Shown piece by piece: positions 36,469 through 45,840 of a stretch of 64,000 nucleotides of DNA. Position 1 is the first letter of the stretch, and each line of letters opens with the position of its first letter. The DNA lies in contig NZ_JAGGNU010000020.1 in the NCBI RefSeq assembly GCF_018614915.1, forward strand, positions 91,892 through 155,891. The letters run 5' to 3'. This DNA is from Variovorax paradoxus. Its GTDB lineage: Bacteria; Pseudomonadota; Gammaproteobacteria; Burkholderiales; Burkholderiaceae_C. The notes beneath the pieces are model-generated. The model had not been told where the DNA came from. It saw only the letters and a list, made by a program, of their open reading frames with translations, and ran no database searches. The position numbers were made by a program, and so were the translations under genes.

Positions 36469-37155
36469 TTATTCATTTTCGAGCATCGACCGGATCAGCG
36501 GGATCGTGATCGCGCGCTGGGTCTGCAAGGCATAGCCGTCGAGTTGCGCGAGCAACTCCATCAGGCTGCCGAGATCGCGGCTGAAACGATGCAGCATGTA
36601 GTCGAGCACTTCGTCCGACAGCATCACGCCGCGGCTGTCCGCGGCCTGGCGCAGTACGGCGCGCCGCTCCGATTCGCCGAGCACCTGCAAGTGGAACACA
36701 TGGCCCCAGCCCAGGCGCGTGCGCAGGTCCTCGCGCAGCGGCAAATCGGCCGGCGGCATGGTGCCCGCCGCCACAACGCCGCGCTGCAGGCTCTGCGCAT
36801 TGACGAACCAGTTGAAGGCGGCATGCTGCTGGACTGCAGTGTAGAGATGCACATCGTCGAACAGCACCGCGCCCCAGCGCTCGTCGAACTCGGGCGGGTC
36901 CAGCAGCCCCGCATGCAGGCAGCCCACGCTGGCGCCCTGTTCGCGCAAGGCGCCGCGCACGGCTTCGATCAGGTGCGTCTTGCCGCTGCCGCTGTCGCCC
37001 CACAGGTAGGTCGGCACAGGGGAATGCAGCGTATTCGAGCGCGCGTCGCCCACCCACAGCGCCAGGTGCCGCAGGGCCGGCTCGTTCGGCCCGGCGAAGA
37101 AACCCGCGAGCGTCGGTCCGGCCGCGATGCCGATGTCGAGCGCGAGTTGCTTCAT
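36469..37155 (-). CDS. hda: DnaA regulatory inactivator Hda
   Basis: A 228-residue AAA+ protein that, with the beta clamp, makes DnaA hydrolyse its ATP after initiation. It opens MKQLALDIG, where QLALDI is the clamp-binding motif (QLxLxx). The Walker A is [12 protein letters not shown], the Walker B AVLFDDVH, and an arginine finger lies near GRGEP-equivalent ADSRGV. The start is ATG 37155. Its promoter must lie in the 172-base gap to purM. Confidence 0.92.
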   Translation of the reverse strand: MKQLALDIGIAAGPTLAGFFAGPNEPALRHLALWVGDARSNTLHSPVPTYLWGDSGSGKTHLIEAVRGALREQGASVGCLHAGLLDPPEFDERWGAVLFDDVHLYTAVQQHAAFNWFVNAQSLQRGVVAAGTMPPADLPLREDLRTRLGWGHVFHLQVLGESERRAVLRQAADSRGVMLSDEVLDYMLHRFSRDLGSLMELLAQLDGYALQTQRAITIPLIRSMLENE

Positions 37156-37327
37156 GCCATGGCCGCTGCGAGCGGCTGGGGTAGCGCGGATGACGCGAAG
37201 GAGGGGTTCATGGAACAGGGCATGGCGGCCCTTAAAATCGTGGCGAATTCTATCGGCCTGGCCGCATCGGTTGCCGGCCTCATTGTCCTCCTTCCTCCCG
37301 ATCCTCCTTCTTTTGTCCGGCAAGTCC

Positions 37328-38368
37328 ATGAACTCCACTCCGCCTACCCCGCTCAGTTACAAGGACGCCGGCGTCGACATCGATGCCGGCGACGCGCTGG
37401 TCGACCGCATCAAGCCGCTGGCGAAAAAGACGATGCGCGAAGGCGTGCTGGCCGGCATCGGCGGCTTCGGGGCGCTGTTCGAGGTGCCCAAGCGCTACAA
37501 GGAGCCGGTGCTGGTGAGCGGCACCGACGGCGTGGGCACCAAGCTCAAGCTCGCCTTCGAATGGAACATGCACGACACGGTCGGCATCGACCTGGTGGCC
37601 ATGAGCGTCAACGACGTGCTGGTGCAGGGCGCCGAGCCGCTCTTCTTCCTCGACTACTTCGCCTGCGGCAAGCTCGACGTCGACACCGCGGCCGCCGTGG
37701 TGGGCGGCATCGCCCGCGGCTGCGAACTCAGTGGCTGCGCGCTGATCGGCGGCGAAACCGCCGAAATGCCCGGCATGTACCCGGCCGGCGAATACGACCT
37801 TGCGGGCTTCGCCGTCGGGGCGGTCGAGAAATCCCTGATCCTCACCGGCCAGAACGTCAAGCCGGGCGACGTGGTGCTGGGCCTGGCGTCCACGGGCGTG
37901 CACTCCAACGGCTTCAGCCTGGTGCGCAAGGTGATCGAGCGCGCAGCCGCCGACCTGCCTGCCACGCTCGACGGCCAGCCCTTCCGCAACGCCGTGATGG
38001 CGCCGACACGGCTCTATGTGAAGCCGGTGCTGGCGGCGCTGGCCAAGCACCCCATCAAGGCGCTCGCCCACATCACGGGCGGCGGCCTGCTCGAGAACAT
38101 TCCGCGTGTGCTGCCCGATGGGACGGCAGCCCACCTCAGGAAGGGCAGCTGGCCGCAGACCGAGCTGTTCGCCTGGCTGCAGAAGGTGGCCGGCATCGAC
38201 GATATCGAGATGAACCGCACCTTCAACAACGGCATCGGCATGGTGGTCGTAATCGACGCCGCAGAGGCTTCCGCCTGTGCGGCGACGCTGCGCGCCGCGG
38301 GCGAGACGGTGCACGAGATCGGCGTCATTGCCGAACGCGGCGCCGGCGCGGCCGTGGTCGTTGCCTGA
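37328..38368 (+). CDS. purM: Phosphoribosylformylglycinamidine cyclo-ligase (AIR synthetase)
   Basis: A 346-residue PurM, making aminoimidazole ribonucleotide in purine synthesis. It starts [20 protein letters not shown] and has the ATP/FGAM marks [61 protein letters not shown] and [13 protein letters not shown]. The start is ATG 37328; the ATG 37127 in the same frame adds 67 residues of no known similarity. A -10-like TAAAAT is at 37233-37238. Confidence 0.97.
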   Translation: MNSTPPTPLSYKDAGVDIDAGDALVDRIKPLAKKTMREGVLAGIGGFGALFEVPKRYKEPVLVSGTDGVGTKLKLAFEWNMHDTVGIDLVAMSVNDVLVQGAEPLFFLDYFACGKLDVDTAAAVVGGIARGCELSGCALIGGETAEMPGMYPAGEYDLAGFAVGAVEKSLILTGQNVKPGDVVLGLASTGVHSNGFSLVRKVIERAAADLPATLDGQPFRNAVMAPTRLYVKPVLAALAKHPIKALAHITGGGLLENIPRVLPDGTAAHLRKGSWPQTELFAWLQKVAGIDDIEMNRTFNNGIGMVVVIDAAEASACAATLRAAGETVHEIGVIAERGAGAAVVVA

Positions 38369-38382
38369 GCGGCCGGCACCGC

Positions 38383-39438
38383 GTGAGCGAGATCCCCTCC
38401 ACGCCGCCATCGCGCGCGCTGCTGACGGCGAGCTATCTGCTCATGGCAGGTGCCTTGCTGCTGATCCTGTGGCAGGGCCTCTTGCCCGGGCTGCTGTGCG
38501 TTTGCATCGGTTTTCTGGGCACGCGCTGGTTCACTCGCGTGCTGGATGCAGGCCTGCGGCGCGTGCTGCCCCGGCCACCGGGCCTGGCATCGGCCGTGCC
38601 CTCCTGGCCGCGTGTCATCGCTGCCACGCTGGTGATGCTGGCGCCGATCGGATTGCTGAGCGTGGCCTTCTCCGAAGCGCGCGACTTTGTCCTCAACGCA
38701 CCGGAGCAGTACCAGGAACTGCTCGACTACATCGCGCGCACGGTGCTGGAGCTGCGCCTCAAGCTGCCGCCCGACATCGGCGCCTACCTGCCGGAAGGCT
38801 CGGCGGAGGTGCAGCGCATCGTCGCCGGCTACCTGCGCGCGCAGGCCGGCGCGCTCGCGCTGACTGGCCGCGCCTGGCTGGGCGGGCTGCTCTTCGCCTA
38901 CGTCGGCCTGATCGTCGGCGCGCTGGCCGCGATTGCCAACCATCCCGCCACGCGGCGTCCGCTGGCCGAGCAATTGAAGCAGCGCATCAGCCTTTTCGGC
39001 CAGGCCTTCGGCCAGATCGTGGCGGCGCAGTTCTGGATCGCGGGCTTCAACACCTTGCTGACCGCCCTCTTCCTGCTGTTCGTGCTGCCGACGTGGGATC
39101 TGCGGCTGCCGTACACGCCGGCCCTGATCACGCTGACCTTCGTCGCCGGCCTGGTGCCGATCGTCGGCAACCTGCTGTGCAACACGGTGATCACCGTGGT
39201 CGGCCTGTCGGTCTCGCCAATCACCGCGCTGGCCTGCCTGGCCTTCCTGATCCTGATCCACAAGGCCGAATACCTCATCAATGCCAAGGTGGTCGGAAGC
39301 CGCACGCAAATGGGCGTGTGGGAACTGCTGGCCGTGATGTTCGTGGCCGAGGCGGTATTCGGCCCGGCCGGGCTGGTCGCGGCGCCGCTCTTCTATGCCT
39401 ACCTAAAGAAGGAACTGCAGGCTGCTCGGCTCGTCTGA
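38383..39438 (+). CDS. AI-2E-family transporter (permease)
   Basis: A 351-residue polytopic membrane protein with about eight segments. It has the family's long soluble section before the second half (ITRAL-type region LPPDIGAYLPEGSAEVQ), then FGQIVAAQFWIAGFNTLLTA, LVPIVGNLLCNTVITVVG and VGSRTQMGVWELLAVMF. Members were named for autoinducer-2 export, but most have unknown cargo. The start is GTG 38383 (MSEIPSTPPS), 14 bases after purM, so it is probably co-transcribed. It precedes no similar gene. Confidence 0.85.
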   Translation: MSEIPSTPPSRALLTASYLLMAGALLLILWQGLLPGLLCVCIGFLGTRWFTRVLDAGLRRVLPRPPGLASAVPSWPRVIAATLVMLAPIGLLSVAFSEARDFVLNAPEQYQELLDYIARTVLELRLKLPPDIGAYLPEGSAEVQRIVAGYLRAQAGALALTGRAWLGGLLFAYVGLIVGALAAIANHPATRRPLAEQLKQRISLFGQAFGQIVAAQFWIAGFNTLLTALFLLFVLPTWDLRLPYTPALITLTFVAGLVPIVGNLLCNTVITVVGLSVSPITALACLAFLILIHKAEYLINAKVVGSRTQMGVWELLAVMFVAEAVFGPAGLVAAPLFYAYLKKELQAARLV

Positions 39439-39464
39439 AGCCGATGTCCTGATTTGATCGATTC

Positions 39465-39486
39465 TTGTCCGGTGCGGCGCGGACAA
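39465..39486. promoter_or_regulatory. Inverted repeat upstream of the cysteine hydrolase gene
   Basis: TTGTCCG (39465-39471) and CGGACAA (39480-39486) form a perfect seven-base repeat with an eight-base GC-rich spacer, 60 bases before the hydrolase start. It is not followed by T's and looks like an operator or leader hairpin. The downstream GlxA-type regulator is the obvious candidate ligand. Confidence 0.35.
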
Positions 39487-39545
39487 AACGCCCGACAAAG
39501 CGAAAAATAAGGCGCATCATCCACTGCCCCCCGGAGCTCGCCGCC

Positions 39546-40118
39546 ATGAAAACCTGTCTGATAGTGATCGATGCCCAGGAATCGTTTCGCCATCGCCCCT
39601 ATTTCACGCAACGCGACTTCGCACCTTACGTCGCAGCGCAGAACGCCTTGATCGAAGGCTGCGTTGCGGCCGGCATTCCGATCGTGCGGATCTTCCACGT
39701 CGACGGCCCGGCCAGCAAGAGCAACCCCTTCGCGATCGAATCCGGCCATGTGCGCCCGCTCGAGGAACTGGCCGCCTTCGATGCCAGCGCCACCTTCACC
39801 AAGCACCGCCACAGCGCACTGGTCAACAGCGGGCTCGATGTCTGGCTCACCGAGAACGGCGTCGGCCGGCTGATCGTGAGCGGCATCCGCACCGAACAAT
39901 GCTGCGAGACCACGACGCGCCATGCATCGGACCTGGGCTGGTCGGTCGACTACGTGCTCGACGCCACGCTGACTTTCGACATGACCCAGCCGGACGGCCG
40001 CCCGCTGTCGGCAGCCGACATCAAGGCACGCACGGCGACCGTGCTCGAAGGACGCTTCGCGAAGATCTGCAGCGTCGAGGAGGCGCTGGAGCGCGCGGGC
40101 GCGCCGGTCCTTGCCTGA
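39546..40118 (+). CDS. Cysteine hydrolase, isochorismatase-like family
   Basis: A 190-residue hydrolase with the catalytic triad of the family: Asp in VIDAQESF, Lys in FTKHRHSAL and Cys in SGIRTEQCCETTTR. Members include isochorismatase, nicotinamidase and N-carbamoyl hydrolases. The substrate is unknown. The start is ATG 39546. It forms a probable unit with the GlxA-like regulator that starts 17 bases later; such pairs usually mean the regulator responds to the substrate of the hydrolase. Confidence 0.85.
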   Translation: MKTCLIVIDAQESFRHRPYFTQRDFAPYVAAQNALIEGCVAAGIPIVRIFHVDGPASKSNPFAIESGHVRPLEELAAFDASATFTKHRHSALVNSGLDVWLTENGVGRLIVSGIRTEQCCETTTRHASDLGWSVDYVLDATLTFDMTQPDGRPLSAADIKARTATVLEGRFAKICSVEEALERAGAPVLA

Positions 40119-40135
40119 AAGGTGCCCCGCGCGCG

Positions 40136-41125
40136 ATGAACTCAGCCTTGATCCGGGTCGTCTTCGTGCTGCTGCCCCACAGCCTCGTGCTGGACTGGGC
40201 CGGCCCGGCCGAGGCCCTGCGCATCGCCAACCAGCAATTGCGCGCCGCCGGCCAGCCCGAGCGCTTCGCGATCGAATTTGCCTCTCCCGACCCGGAGGCG
40301 ATCGGCTCTGTCGGGATCACGCTGGCAGGCCTGTCGCCGCTTCCCTCCCATTGGGACGGCCCGGCATGGATCGTGCTGGTCGGCCTGCCCGGCAACTCGA
40401 TCTCGACGGCAGGGCCCGAGGCTCAGACGCTGCTGCGCTGGCTGCGCGACCAGCGTTTCGAGCGCGGCCGGCTCGAGCTCGTCACGATCTGCGCGGGTGC
40501 CCTGCTCGCAGCCCATGCGGGAGCGCTCGCGGGCCGGCGCGCCACCACCCACCATCACCATCTGGACGAACTGCGCCAGGTGGAACCGCGCTGCGAGGTG
40601 GTCGCCAACCGCGTCTTCGTCATCGATCCGCCGCTCTACAGCAGTGCGGGCGTCACGACCGGCATTGATCTCATGCTGCATCGTATTGCCGACATCTGCG
40701 GCGAGGCGCTGGCCGCGCAGGTTGCGCAGACCATGGTGGTGGTGCTGCGGCGCGGACCGCAGGACCCGGAGCTTTCGCCCTTTCTGGCCTACCGCAACCA
40801 TCTGCATCCTGCGCTGCATCGCGTGCAGGATACGGTGAGCGAGACGCCGCAGGACGACTGGAGCGTGCCGCGCATGGCGCAGGTCGCTCATACGTCGGCC
40901 CGGCATCTCACGCGCCTGTTCATCGAGCACGCCGGCGTCGCGCCGCTCGAATATCTGCGCCGCCTGCGCCTGGCCACCGCGCGGCTTGCCCTCGACTCCG
41001 GCGCCAACGTGACCCGCGCAGCCGAGCTGGCGGGTTTCACCTCCGACACCCAGTTGCGTCGCGCTTGGCGGCAGTTCGGTTTCGACGGCTCGCCTTCGCG
41101 GCCCCGGCTCGGCGCGCGCGGCTAG
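40136..41125 (+). CDS. GlxA-family transcriptional regulator (DJ-1/PfpI plus AraC domains)
   Basis: A 329-residue two-domain regulator. Residues ~1-170 form a DJ-1/PfpI domain (VVFVLLPHSLVLDWAGPAEAL, with VTICAGALLAAHAG at the nucleophile elbow; THHHHLDEL follows). The C-terminal ~100 residues are an AraC-type double helix-turn-helix (VPRMAQVAHTSARHLTRLF and TRAAELAGFTSDTQLRRAW). The enzyme-like domain probably binds a small ligand. The family controls amine, carnitine or sugar catabolism. It follows the cysteine hydrolase gene on the same strand. Confidence 0.9.
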   Translation: MNSALIRVVFVLLPHSLVLDWAGPAEALRIANQQLRAAGQPERFAIEFASPDPEAIGSVGITLAGLSPLPSHWDGPAWIVLVGLPGNSISTAGPEAQTLLRWLRDQRFERGRLELVTICAGALLAAHAGALAGRRATTHHHHLDELRQVEPRCEVVANRVFVIDPPLYSSAGVTTGIDLMLHRIADICGEALAAQVAQTMVVVLRRGPQDPELSPFLAYRNHLHPALHRVQDTVSETPQDDWSVPRMAQVAHTSARHLTRLFIEHAGVAPLEYLRRLRLATARLALDSGANVTRAAELAGFTSDTQLRRAWRQFGFDGSPSRPRLGARG

Positions 41126-41261
41126 GCGTGCTCGCCGGCGCGAAGGTCGCGGTTTTGTGCGATCTGTCCTATTGAAAACTGGTCATCTTCCGACCCAGGA
41201 TAGCGGCACCCGATGTTCTCCTTCCGCTCTGCCCATGTCTGCATTCCGGGGAGCCTGAGTC

Positions 41262-42332
41262 ATGAAGATTGCGCAAATTGCCCCGTTGTACGAATCCGTT
41301 CCGCCTCGTCTGTACGGGGGGACGGAAAGGGTGGTCGCCCAGCTTTGCAATGCGCTGGTGAGCCAGGGGCACGAAGTCACGCTGTTCGCGTCCGCCGACG
41401 CGTGTACGCGCGCGACCTTGGTGCCGGTGCGTGAACAGGCGCTGCGGCTGGACCCCGCGCCGCTGAAGTCGGACCTCGCCAGCCACCTGGTCATGCTGCG
41501 GGAAGTTCGACGACAAGCCCAGGCCTTCGACGTGCTGCACTTCCACATCGATCTGCTGCACTTCCCGATTTTCGAAGACATGGCCGAGCGCACGCTCACC
41601 ACGCTGCACGGTCGGCTCGATCTGAAGGACCTGCCCGAGGCGTATCGCCAGTGGAAGCAGTTTCCGCTGGCCTCGATCTCCAGGCAGCAGCGTACGCCGC
41701 TGCCTTTCGCCTGCTGGCATGGAACCGTCCACCATGGGCTCGACCCGGCGCTGTATCCCTTCGACGAAGGCGGAAGCGGCGGCTATCTCGCCTTTCTGGG
41801 CCGCATCTCGCCCGAAAAGCGACCCGACCGGGCCATTGCGATCGCGACGCGCGCAGGCCTGCCGCTGAAGATCGCCGCCAAGGTCGACATGGTTGACCGC
41901 GAATACTTCCGGCGCCAGATCCGTCCGCTGCTCGATCATCCGCTGGTGGAATTCGTCGGCGAGATCGGCGACGCCGACAAGGCTGCCTTTCTTGGCGGCG
42001 CGCGCGCCCTGCTCTTTCCCGTCGACTGGCCCGAGCCCTTCGGACTGGTGATGATCGAGGCCATGGCCTGCGGCACGCCGGTGATCGCATGGCGCTGCGG
42101 CTCGGTGCCCGAACTGGTGGATGACGGCGTCAGCGGACTGATCGTCGCCGACGAAGAACAAGCGGTCGCGGCGGTGCACGCGGTCGGGGCGCTCGACCGC
42201 AGCCAGGTGCGCGCCACTTTCGAGCAGCGATTTTCAGCTGCGGCGATGGCCAAAGCCTACGTTGAGTTGTATCGTCGACTTCCCGCCCACGGCGAGGACG
42301 GCACTTCTTTCACCTACCCGAAAGCTGCTTGA
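41262..42332 (+). CDS. Glycosyltransferase family 4
   Basis: A 356-residue GT-B glycosyltransferase. Its N-terminus KIAQIAPLYESVPPRLYGGT has the YGG-T nucleotide-fold loop. The C-terminal domain has YLAFLGRISPEKRPDRAIAI, the donor-binding EPFGLVMIEAMACGTPVIA (second Glu of EX7E) and LVDDGVSGLIV. It lies two bases before the amylo-alpha-1,6-glucosidase-like gene, with TGA and ATG almost touching, so they are translated together. The start is ATG 41262, preceded by GGGGAG. The 136 bases before it hold no clear promoter. The sugar is unknown. Confidence 0.88.
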   Translation: MKIAQIAPLYESVPPRLYGGTERVVAQLCNALVSQGHEVTLFASADACTRATLVPVREQALRLDPAPLKSDLASHLVMLREVRRQAQAFDVLHFHIDLLHFPIFEDMAERTLTTLHGRLDLKDLPEAYRQWKQFPLASISRQQRTPLPFACWHGTVHHGLDPALYPFDEGGSGGYLAFLGRISPEKRPDRAIAIATRAGLPLKIAAKVDMVDREYFRRQIRPLLDHPLVEFVGEIGDADKAAFLGGARALLFPVDWPEPFGLVMIEAMACGTPVIAWRCGSVPELVDDGVSGLIVADEEQAVAAVHAVGALDRSQVRATFEQRFSAAAMAKAYVELYRRLPAHGEDGTSFTYPKAA

Positions 42333-42334
42333 GC

Positions 42335-44500
42335 ATGAGCCAGGGCATGACCACGGAACCTCCGCTCGCGGAGCTCGACGTCGAAGCGGTGCTCGAACGC
42401 AATCCGCAGCGGCTTTTCGTTCTGAAGGCGAGCGATACCTTTCTGGTCGCCGACGCCTACGGGGATATCACGGGAGATGCGGACGGGCTGTTCCACAACG
42501 ACACGCGCGTGCTGTCGACCTACCTGCTGCGCCTGGCCGGCCGCCGGCCTTCGCTGCTGTCGGGCGCGGTGAGCCAGGACAACCTGTTCTTCACCGCGAA
42601 CATGACCAACCATCCCCTGCCTCTGCTCGGCAATCCGGCGACGCCGGAAGGGGTGATCCACCTGGAGCGCAAGCGCTTTCTCTGGAACGACCGCATCTTC
42701 GAACGCATCACCCTGGTGAACTATGGCGACCAGCGGGTGCAGGCGCCTCTGACGCTGCACTTCGCCGCCGACTTCCACGACATGTTCGAGGTGCGCGGAC
42801 AGGCGCGCTTGCAGCGCGGCGCCCGCGAGCCCTCGTTGCTGAGCGAACACGGCGTCGAACTGCGCTATCAGGGGCTGGACGGCCTGCTGCGCAACATGTG
42901 CATCGAGTTCTCCGAGAAACCGCAGCGCATGGATGAACGGCATGCGGAATTCATCCTCCTGCTCGATCCGCAGCAGCGCTGGACGCTGCATGCCGAGATC
43001 GGGCCCTGCCGCTCTTCGGACCCCGGCTGCACGCGCTACCGACAGGCCGCCGCCGCCGCGCGCCGCAGCATGCGAGTGCGCCAGCGGCGCGGCGCCCGCG
43101 TGCTGACTTCCGGGCGGCTGTTCCAGGGGTGGCTGGACAAGTCACGCGCTGATCTGGCCTTGTTGACGACCGACCTGCCCACCGGCCCCTACCCCTATGC
43201 CGGCATTCCGTGGTTCTCGACCCCGTTCGGGCGCGACGCCATCGTGACCGCGCTGCAGACCCTTTGGCTGGACCCGGCGCTGGCACACGGCGTGCTGTCC
43301 TTCCTCGCGCACAACCAAGCGCAGCAGACCTCGACCTTCCGCGACTCCGAGCCCGGCAAGATCATGCACGAGACGCGCAAGGGCGAAATGGCAGCGGTGA
43401 ACGAACTGCCCTTCGCCAAGTACTACGGCGGCGTCGACACCACGCCGTTGTTCATCATGCTGGCCGGCGCATACGCGCAGCGCGTGGGAGATCCGCACGT
43501 GCTCGACCCCTTCTGGCCGGCGCTGGAGGCTGCGGCGCGCTGGATCGAACGAAACGGCGCCAGCCACCCGACCGGTTTTCTGAGTTACGCGCGCGGCGAA
43601 ACCACCGGGCTCGCCAACCAGGGCTGGAAGGACAGCAACGATTCCGTCTTCCACGCCGACGGCAGCACGCCGGAAGGCCCGATCGCGCTGATCGAAGTCC
43701 AGGGCTACGCCTACCGGGCCTACGCCGTAATGGCGGAGCTGTCCGAGCTGCGCGGCGACCCGGATTCGGCCCGCCACTGGCAGCAGAATGCCGCCGCGCT
43801 TCAGGCCTCCGTCGAACTGCACTTCTGGCAGGAAGACCTGCAGTTCTATGCGCTCGCATTGGACGGCCGCGGCCAGCCTTGCCGGGTGCGCGCATCGAAC
43901 GTGGGACATCTGCTCTACACCGGACTTCCGCGCAGCGACCGCGGACAGGCGGCGGCCAGCCAGCTGCTGTCCCGGGCCTTCAATTCCGGCTGGGGCATTC
44001 GCACGCTGCCGCCCGAGACACAGCGTTTCAACCCGATGTCCTATCACAACGGCTCCGTCTGGCCGCATGACGTCGTGCTCTGCGCAGCGGGGGTGGCGCG
44101 CTATGGCGAGCGTGACGGCCTGGTGCGTCTTTTGAACGGCATGTTCGAGGCTGCCACGCACTTCGGCATGCGCCTGCCGGAGCTGTTCTGCGGTTTCGAG
44201 CGCGCGGCCGGCGAGGCGCCGATCGCCTATCCGGTCGCGTGCCTGCCGCAGGCGTGGGCGGCAGGCTCGGTTTTCATGCTGCTGCAGGCCTGCCTGGGCT
44301 TGCAGCTGGACGCCAGGCAGCAGCTGGTCTGCGTCGAGGATCCGCGCCTGCCCGATGGAATCGACCATTTGCAGATTCGGCATCTGCAGCTCGGCGCACA
44401 GAAGCTCGACCTGAGTTTTCAGCGCCTGGGTGAACGGGTCGTTGCGTTCATCGATCGACAGGAAGGGCCGTCGCCGGTAGGACTATCGCTGACGCTCTGA
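42335..44500 (+). CDS. Amylo-alpha-1,6-glucosidase-type glycogen-debranching enzyme
   Basis: A 721-residue protein with an N-terminal beta-sandwich of the bacterial/archaeal glycogen-debranching group (TFLVADAYGDITGDADGLFHNDTRVLST). A C-terminal (alpha/alpha)6 barrel of the GH15/GH133 type has YAGIPWFSTPFGRDAIVTAL, GLANQGWKDSNDSVFHADG, EVQGYAYRAYAVM, and RFNPMSYHNGSVWPHDVVL. The acidic residues of WKDSND and EVQ are the likely catalytic pair. No signal peptide is seen. The start is ATG 42335; ATG 42347 is an alternative. Enzymes of this group remove alpha-1,6 stubs or act on related glucans; coupling to a glycosyltransferase suggests a dedicated polysaccharide. Confidence 0.87.
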   Translation: MSQGMTTEPPLAELDVEAVLERNPQRLFVLKASDTFLVADAYGDITGDADGLFHNDTRVLSTYLLRLAGRRPSLLSGAVSQDNLFFTANMTNHPLPLLGNPATPEGVIHLERKRFLWNDRIFERITLVNYGDQRVQAPLTLHFAADFHDMFEVRGQARLQRGAREPSLLSEHGVELRYQGLDGLLRNMCIEFSEKPQRMDERHAEFILLLDPQQRWTLHAEIGPCRSSDPGCTRYRQAAAAARRSMRVRQRRGARVLTSGRLFQGWLDKSRADLALLTTDLPTGPYPYAGIPWFSTPFGRDAIVTALQTLWLDPALAHGVLSFLAHNQAQQTSTFRDSEPGKIMHETRKGEMAAVNELPFAKYYGGVDTTPLFIMLAGAYAQRVGDPHVLDPFWPALEAAARWIERNGASHPTGFLSYARGETTGLANQGWKDSNDSVFHADGSTPEGPIALIEVQGYAYRAYAVMAELSELRGDPDSARHWQQNAAALQASVELHFWQEDLQFYALALDGRGQPCRVRASNVGHLLYTGLPRSDRGQAAASQLLSRAFNSGWGIRTLPPETQRFNPMSYHNGSVWPHDVVLCAAGVARYGERDGLVRLLNGMFEAATHFGMRLPELFCGFERAAGEAPIAYPVACLPQAWAAGSVFMLLQACLGLQLDARQQLVCVEDPRLPDGIDHLQIRHLQLGAQKLDLSFQRLGERVVAFIDRQEGPSPVGLSLTL

Positions 44501-44507
44501 GCAGCGC

Positions 44508-44933
44508 TCACGCGCTCACGTAGCCGCAGAAGCGCAGCACGTGGCCGTCCGGCTCGCGAATGGCGAACTCGCGCAGACCCCAGGGCTGCGAAGCCACCGG
44601 CTCGATCACGTTGACGCCGCGCTTCAGGTAGGCGGCATGCAGTCCGTCGACGTCCCGGCCGACGTGGATCACGATCTCGCCGCGCCAAGGATCGACTTCG
44701 CGCCGCCCGCATTGCCAGAGACGGATGTAGACCGGGTCGCCGTAGCTGCGATCACCCTTCTTCACACGTGCGTAGCTCGGCGGCTCGCCGGCAATGAAAT
44801 CGAGTTCGAAGCCCAGCACGTCGCAGAAGTAGCGCGCCGCACGCGACGCATCGGCCACCGGCAGCACCGGCTGGATGCCGTGGAACTCGTGCCGCGTACC
44901 GAGATCGACAGACGTGGCCTTGGCCTGATCCAT
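44508..44933 (-). CDS. VOC-family (glyoxalase/bleomycin-resistance-like) protein
   Basis: A 141-residue protein with one vicinal-oxygen-chelate fold: GIQPVLPVADASRAARYFCD opens the first module, and YLKRGVNVIEPVASQPWGL plus EFAIREPDGHVLRFCGY the second, with a metal-like Glu in EPDGH. Members bind drugs or open aromatic rings; the function is unassigned. Its ATG overlaps the stop of the SirB1 gene (ATGA), so both are translated together. Confidence 0.78.
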   Translation of the reverse strand: MDQAKATSVDLGTRHEFHGIQPVLPVADASRAARYFCDVLGFELDFIAGEPPSYARVKKGDRSYGDPVYIRLWQCGRREVDPWRGEIVIHVGRDVDGLHAAYLKRGVNVIEPVASQPWGLREFAIREPDGHVLRFCGYVSA

Positions 44934-45784
44934 CAGCTTTCCGCCCGGCGCAACGCGGCGACGCGCTCGGCGATCGCATCGATGTCGAGCGCGTCTTCCG
45001 CGTGCGCCAGATAGGTTTCGAGGTCGCGCACCGCCAGCGCACTGTTGCCTTGTTCGGCATGCGCGAGGCCGCGGTCGCGGTGCTCGCCCCAGGCCTCGGG
45101 AAACAGCGCCACCAGCCGGTCCTGCACCGCGATCGCGCGCTGCCAGTCTTCCTGGGCGCGATGGACTTCCTTCAGGTTGCGCAACATCCGGCCGATGATC
45201 TCGCGCGGCGAAGCAGGCTGCAGATACAGTCCCAACGGCACGTCGAAGTCGCCCACCAAGCCGTTGCTGCGCTTGTAGGGCTCGAGCCGCTCGCTGAGCT
45301 CTTCGCGCGAGAGCGATTTTCCGGTGAAGGGATCGATCACCACCTGCCCTTTCGGCAGCGTGACCTTGAGCATGAAATGGCCGGGGAAGCCCACGCCCCG
45401 CGCCTGCAGGCCCAGGCCCTGGGCAAGCTCCATCCACAGCACGGCCAGCGAGATCGGGATGCCGCGGCGCGTGCGCAGCACCGCATTGAGATAGCTGTTG
45501 TCGGGGTCGTAGTAGTCGTTGACGTTGCCGCCGAAGCTCAGGTCATGAAAGAAGAACTGGTTGAGCGCCCGCAAGCGCTGCAGCGGCGCCGCGTCCGCCG
45601 GCAAGCGGCGTCGCAGCCGCGCAAGCAACTGGTCGACGTCGCCAAGCACCTGCTGCACGTCGAGCTCGGGGTATTCGTCTTGCGCCAGGCTGGCTGCCGC
45701 TTCGAGCAGGGGAAAGTGATCATCGCTCTTGACAAGCGAGTCAAAATACTCGAGAGCAGTGGGCGCCGAGAAGCGGAACGTCAT
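44933..45784 (-). CDS. SirB1-family protein (transglutaminase-like plus TPR)
   Basis: A 283-residue protein. It begins MTFRFSAPTALEYFDSLVKS and contains the transglutaminase-like core of the SirB1/YchA family: LRALNQFFFHDLSFGGN, SYLNAVLRTRRGIPISLAVL, and the FPGHFMLKV strand. The C-terminal ~90 residues form a TPR pair (HRAQEDWQRAIAVQDRLVAL, then HAEQGNSALAVRDLETYLAH). The Cys of active transglutaminases is not evident in RGIPISLAVL, so it is probably a binding protein. Its exact role is unknown. Confidence 0.85.
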   Translation of the reverse strand: MTFRFSAPTALEYFDSLVKSDDHFPLLEAAASLAQDEYPELDVQQVLGDVDQLLARLRRRLPADAAPLQRLRALNQFFFHDLSFGGNVNDYYDPDNSYLNAVLRTRRGIPISLAVLWMELAQGLGLQARGVGFPGHFMLKVTLPKGQVVIDPFTGKSLSREELSERLEPYKRSNGLVGDFDVPLGLYLQPASPREIIGRMLRNLKEVHRAQEDWQRAIAVQDRLVALFPEAWGEHRDRGLAHAEQGNSALAVRDLETYLAHAEDALDIDAIAERVAALRRAES

Positions 45785-45840
45785 GTGTCTTTGTAGAGGA
45801 GCGCGCGGGGAGCGTCAAGGCTGCGGCAAGCGTCGCGATT

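Noticed and set aside
35020..39438. 1472-codon open frame on the plus strand
   Set aside because: It runs antisense to pcnB and hda and out of frame through purM. Only its last part (from GTG 38383) is the AI-2E-family gene.
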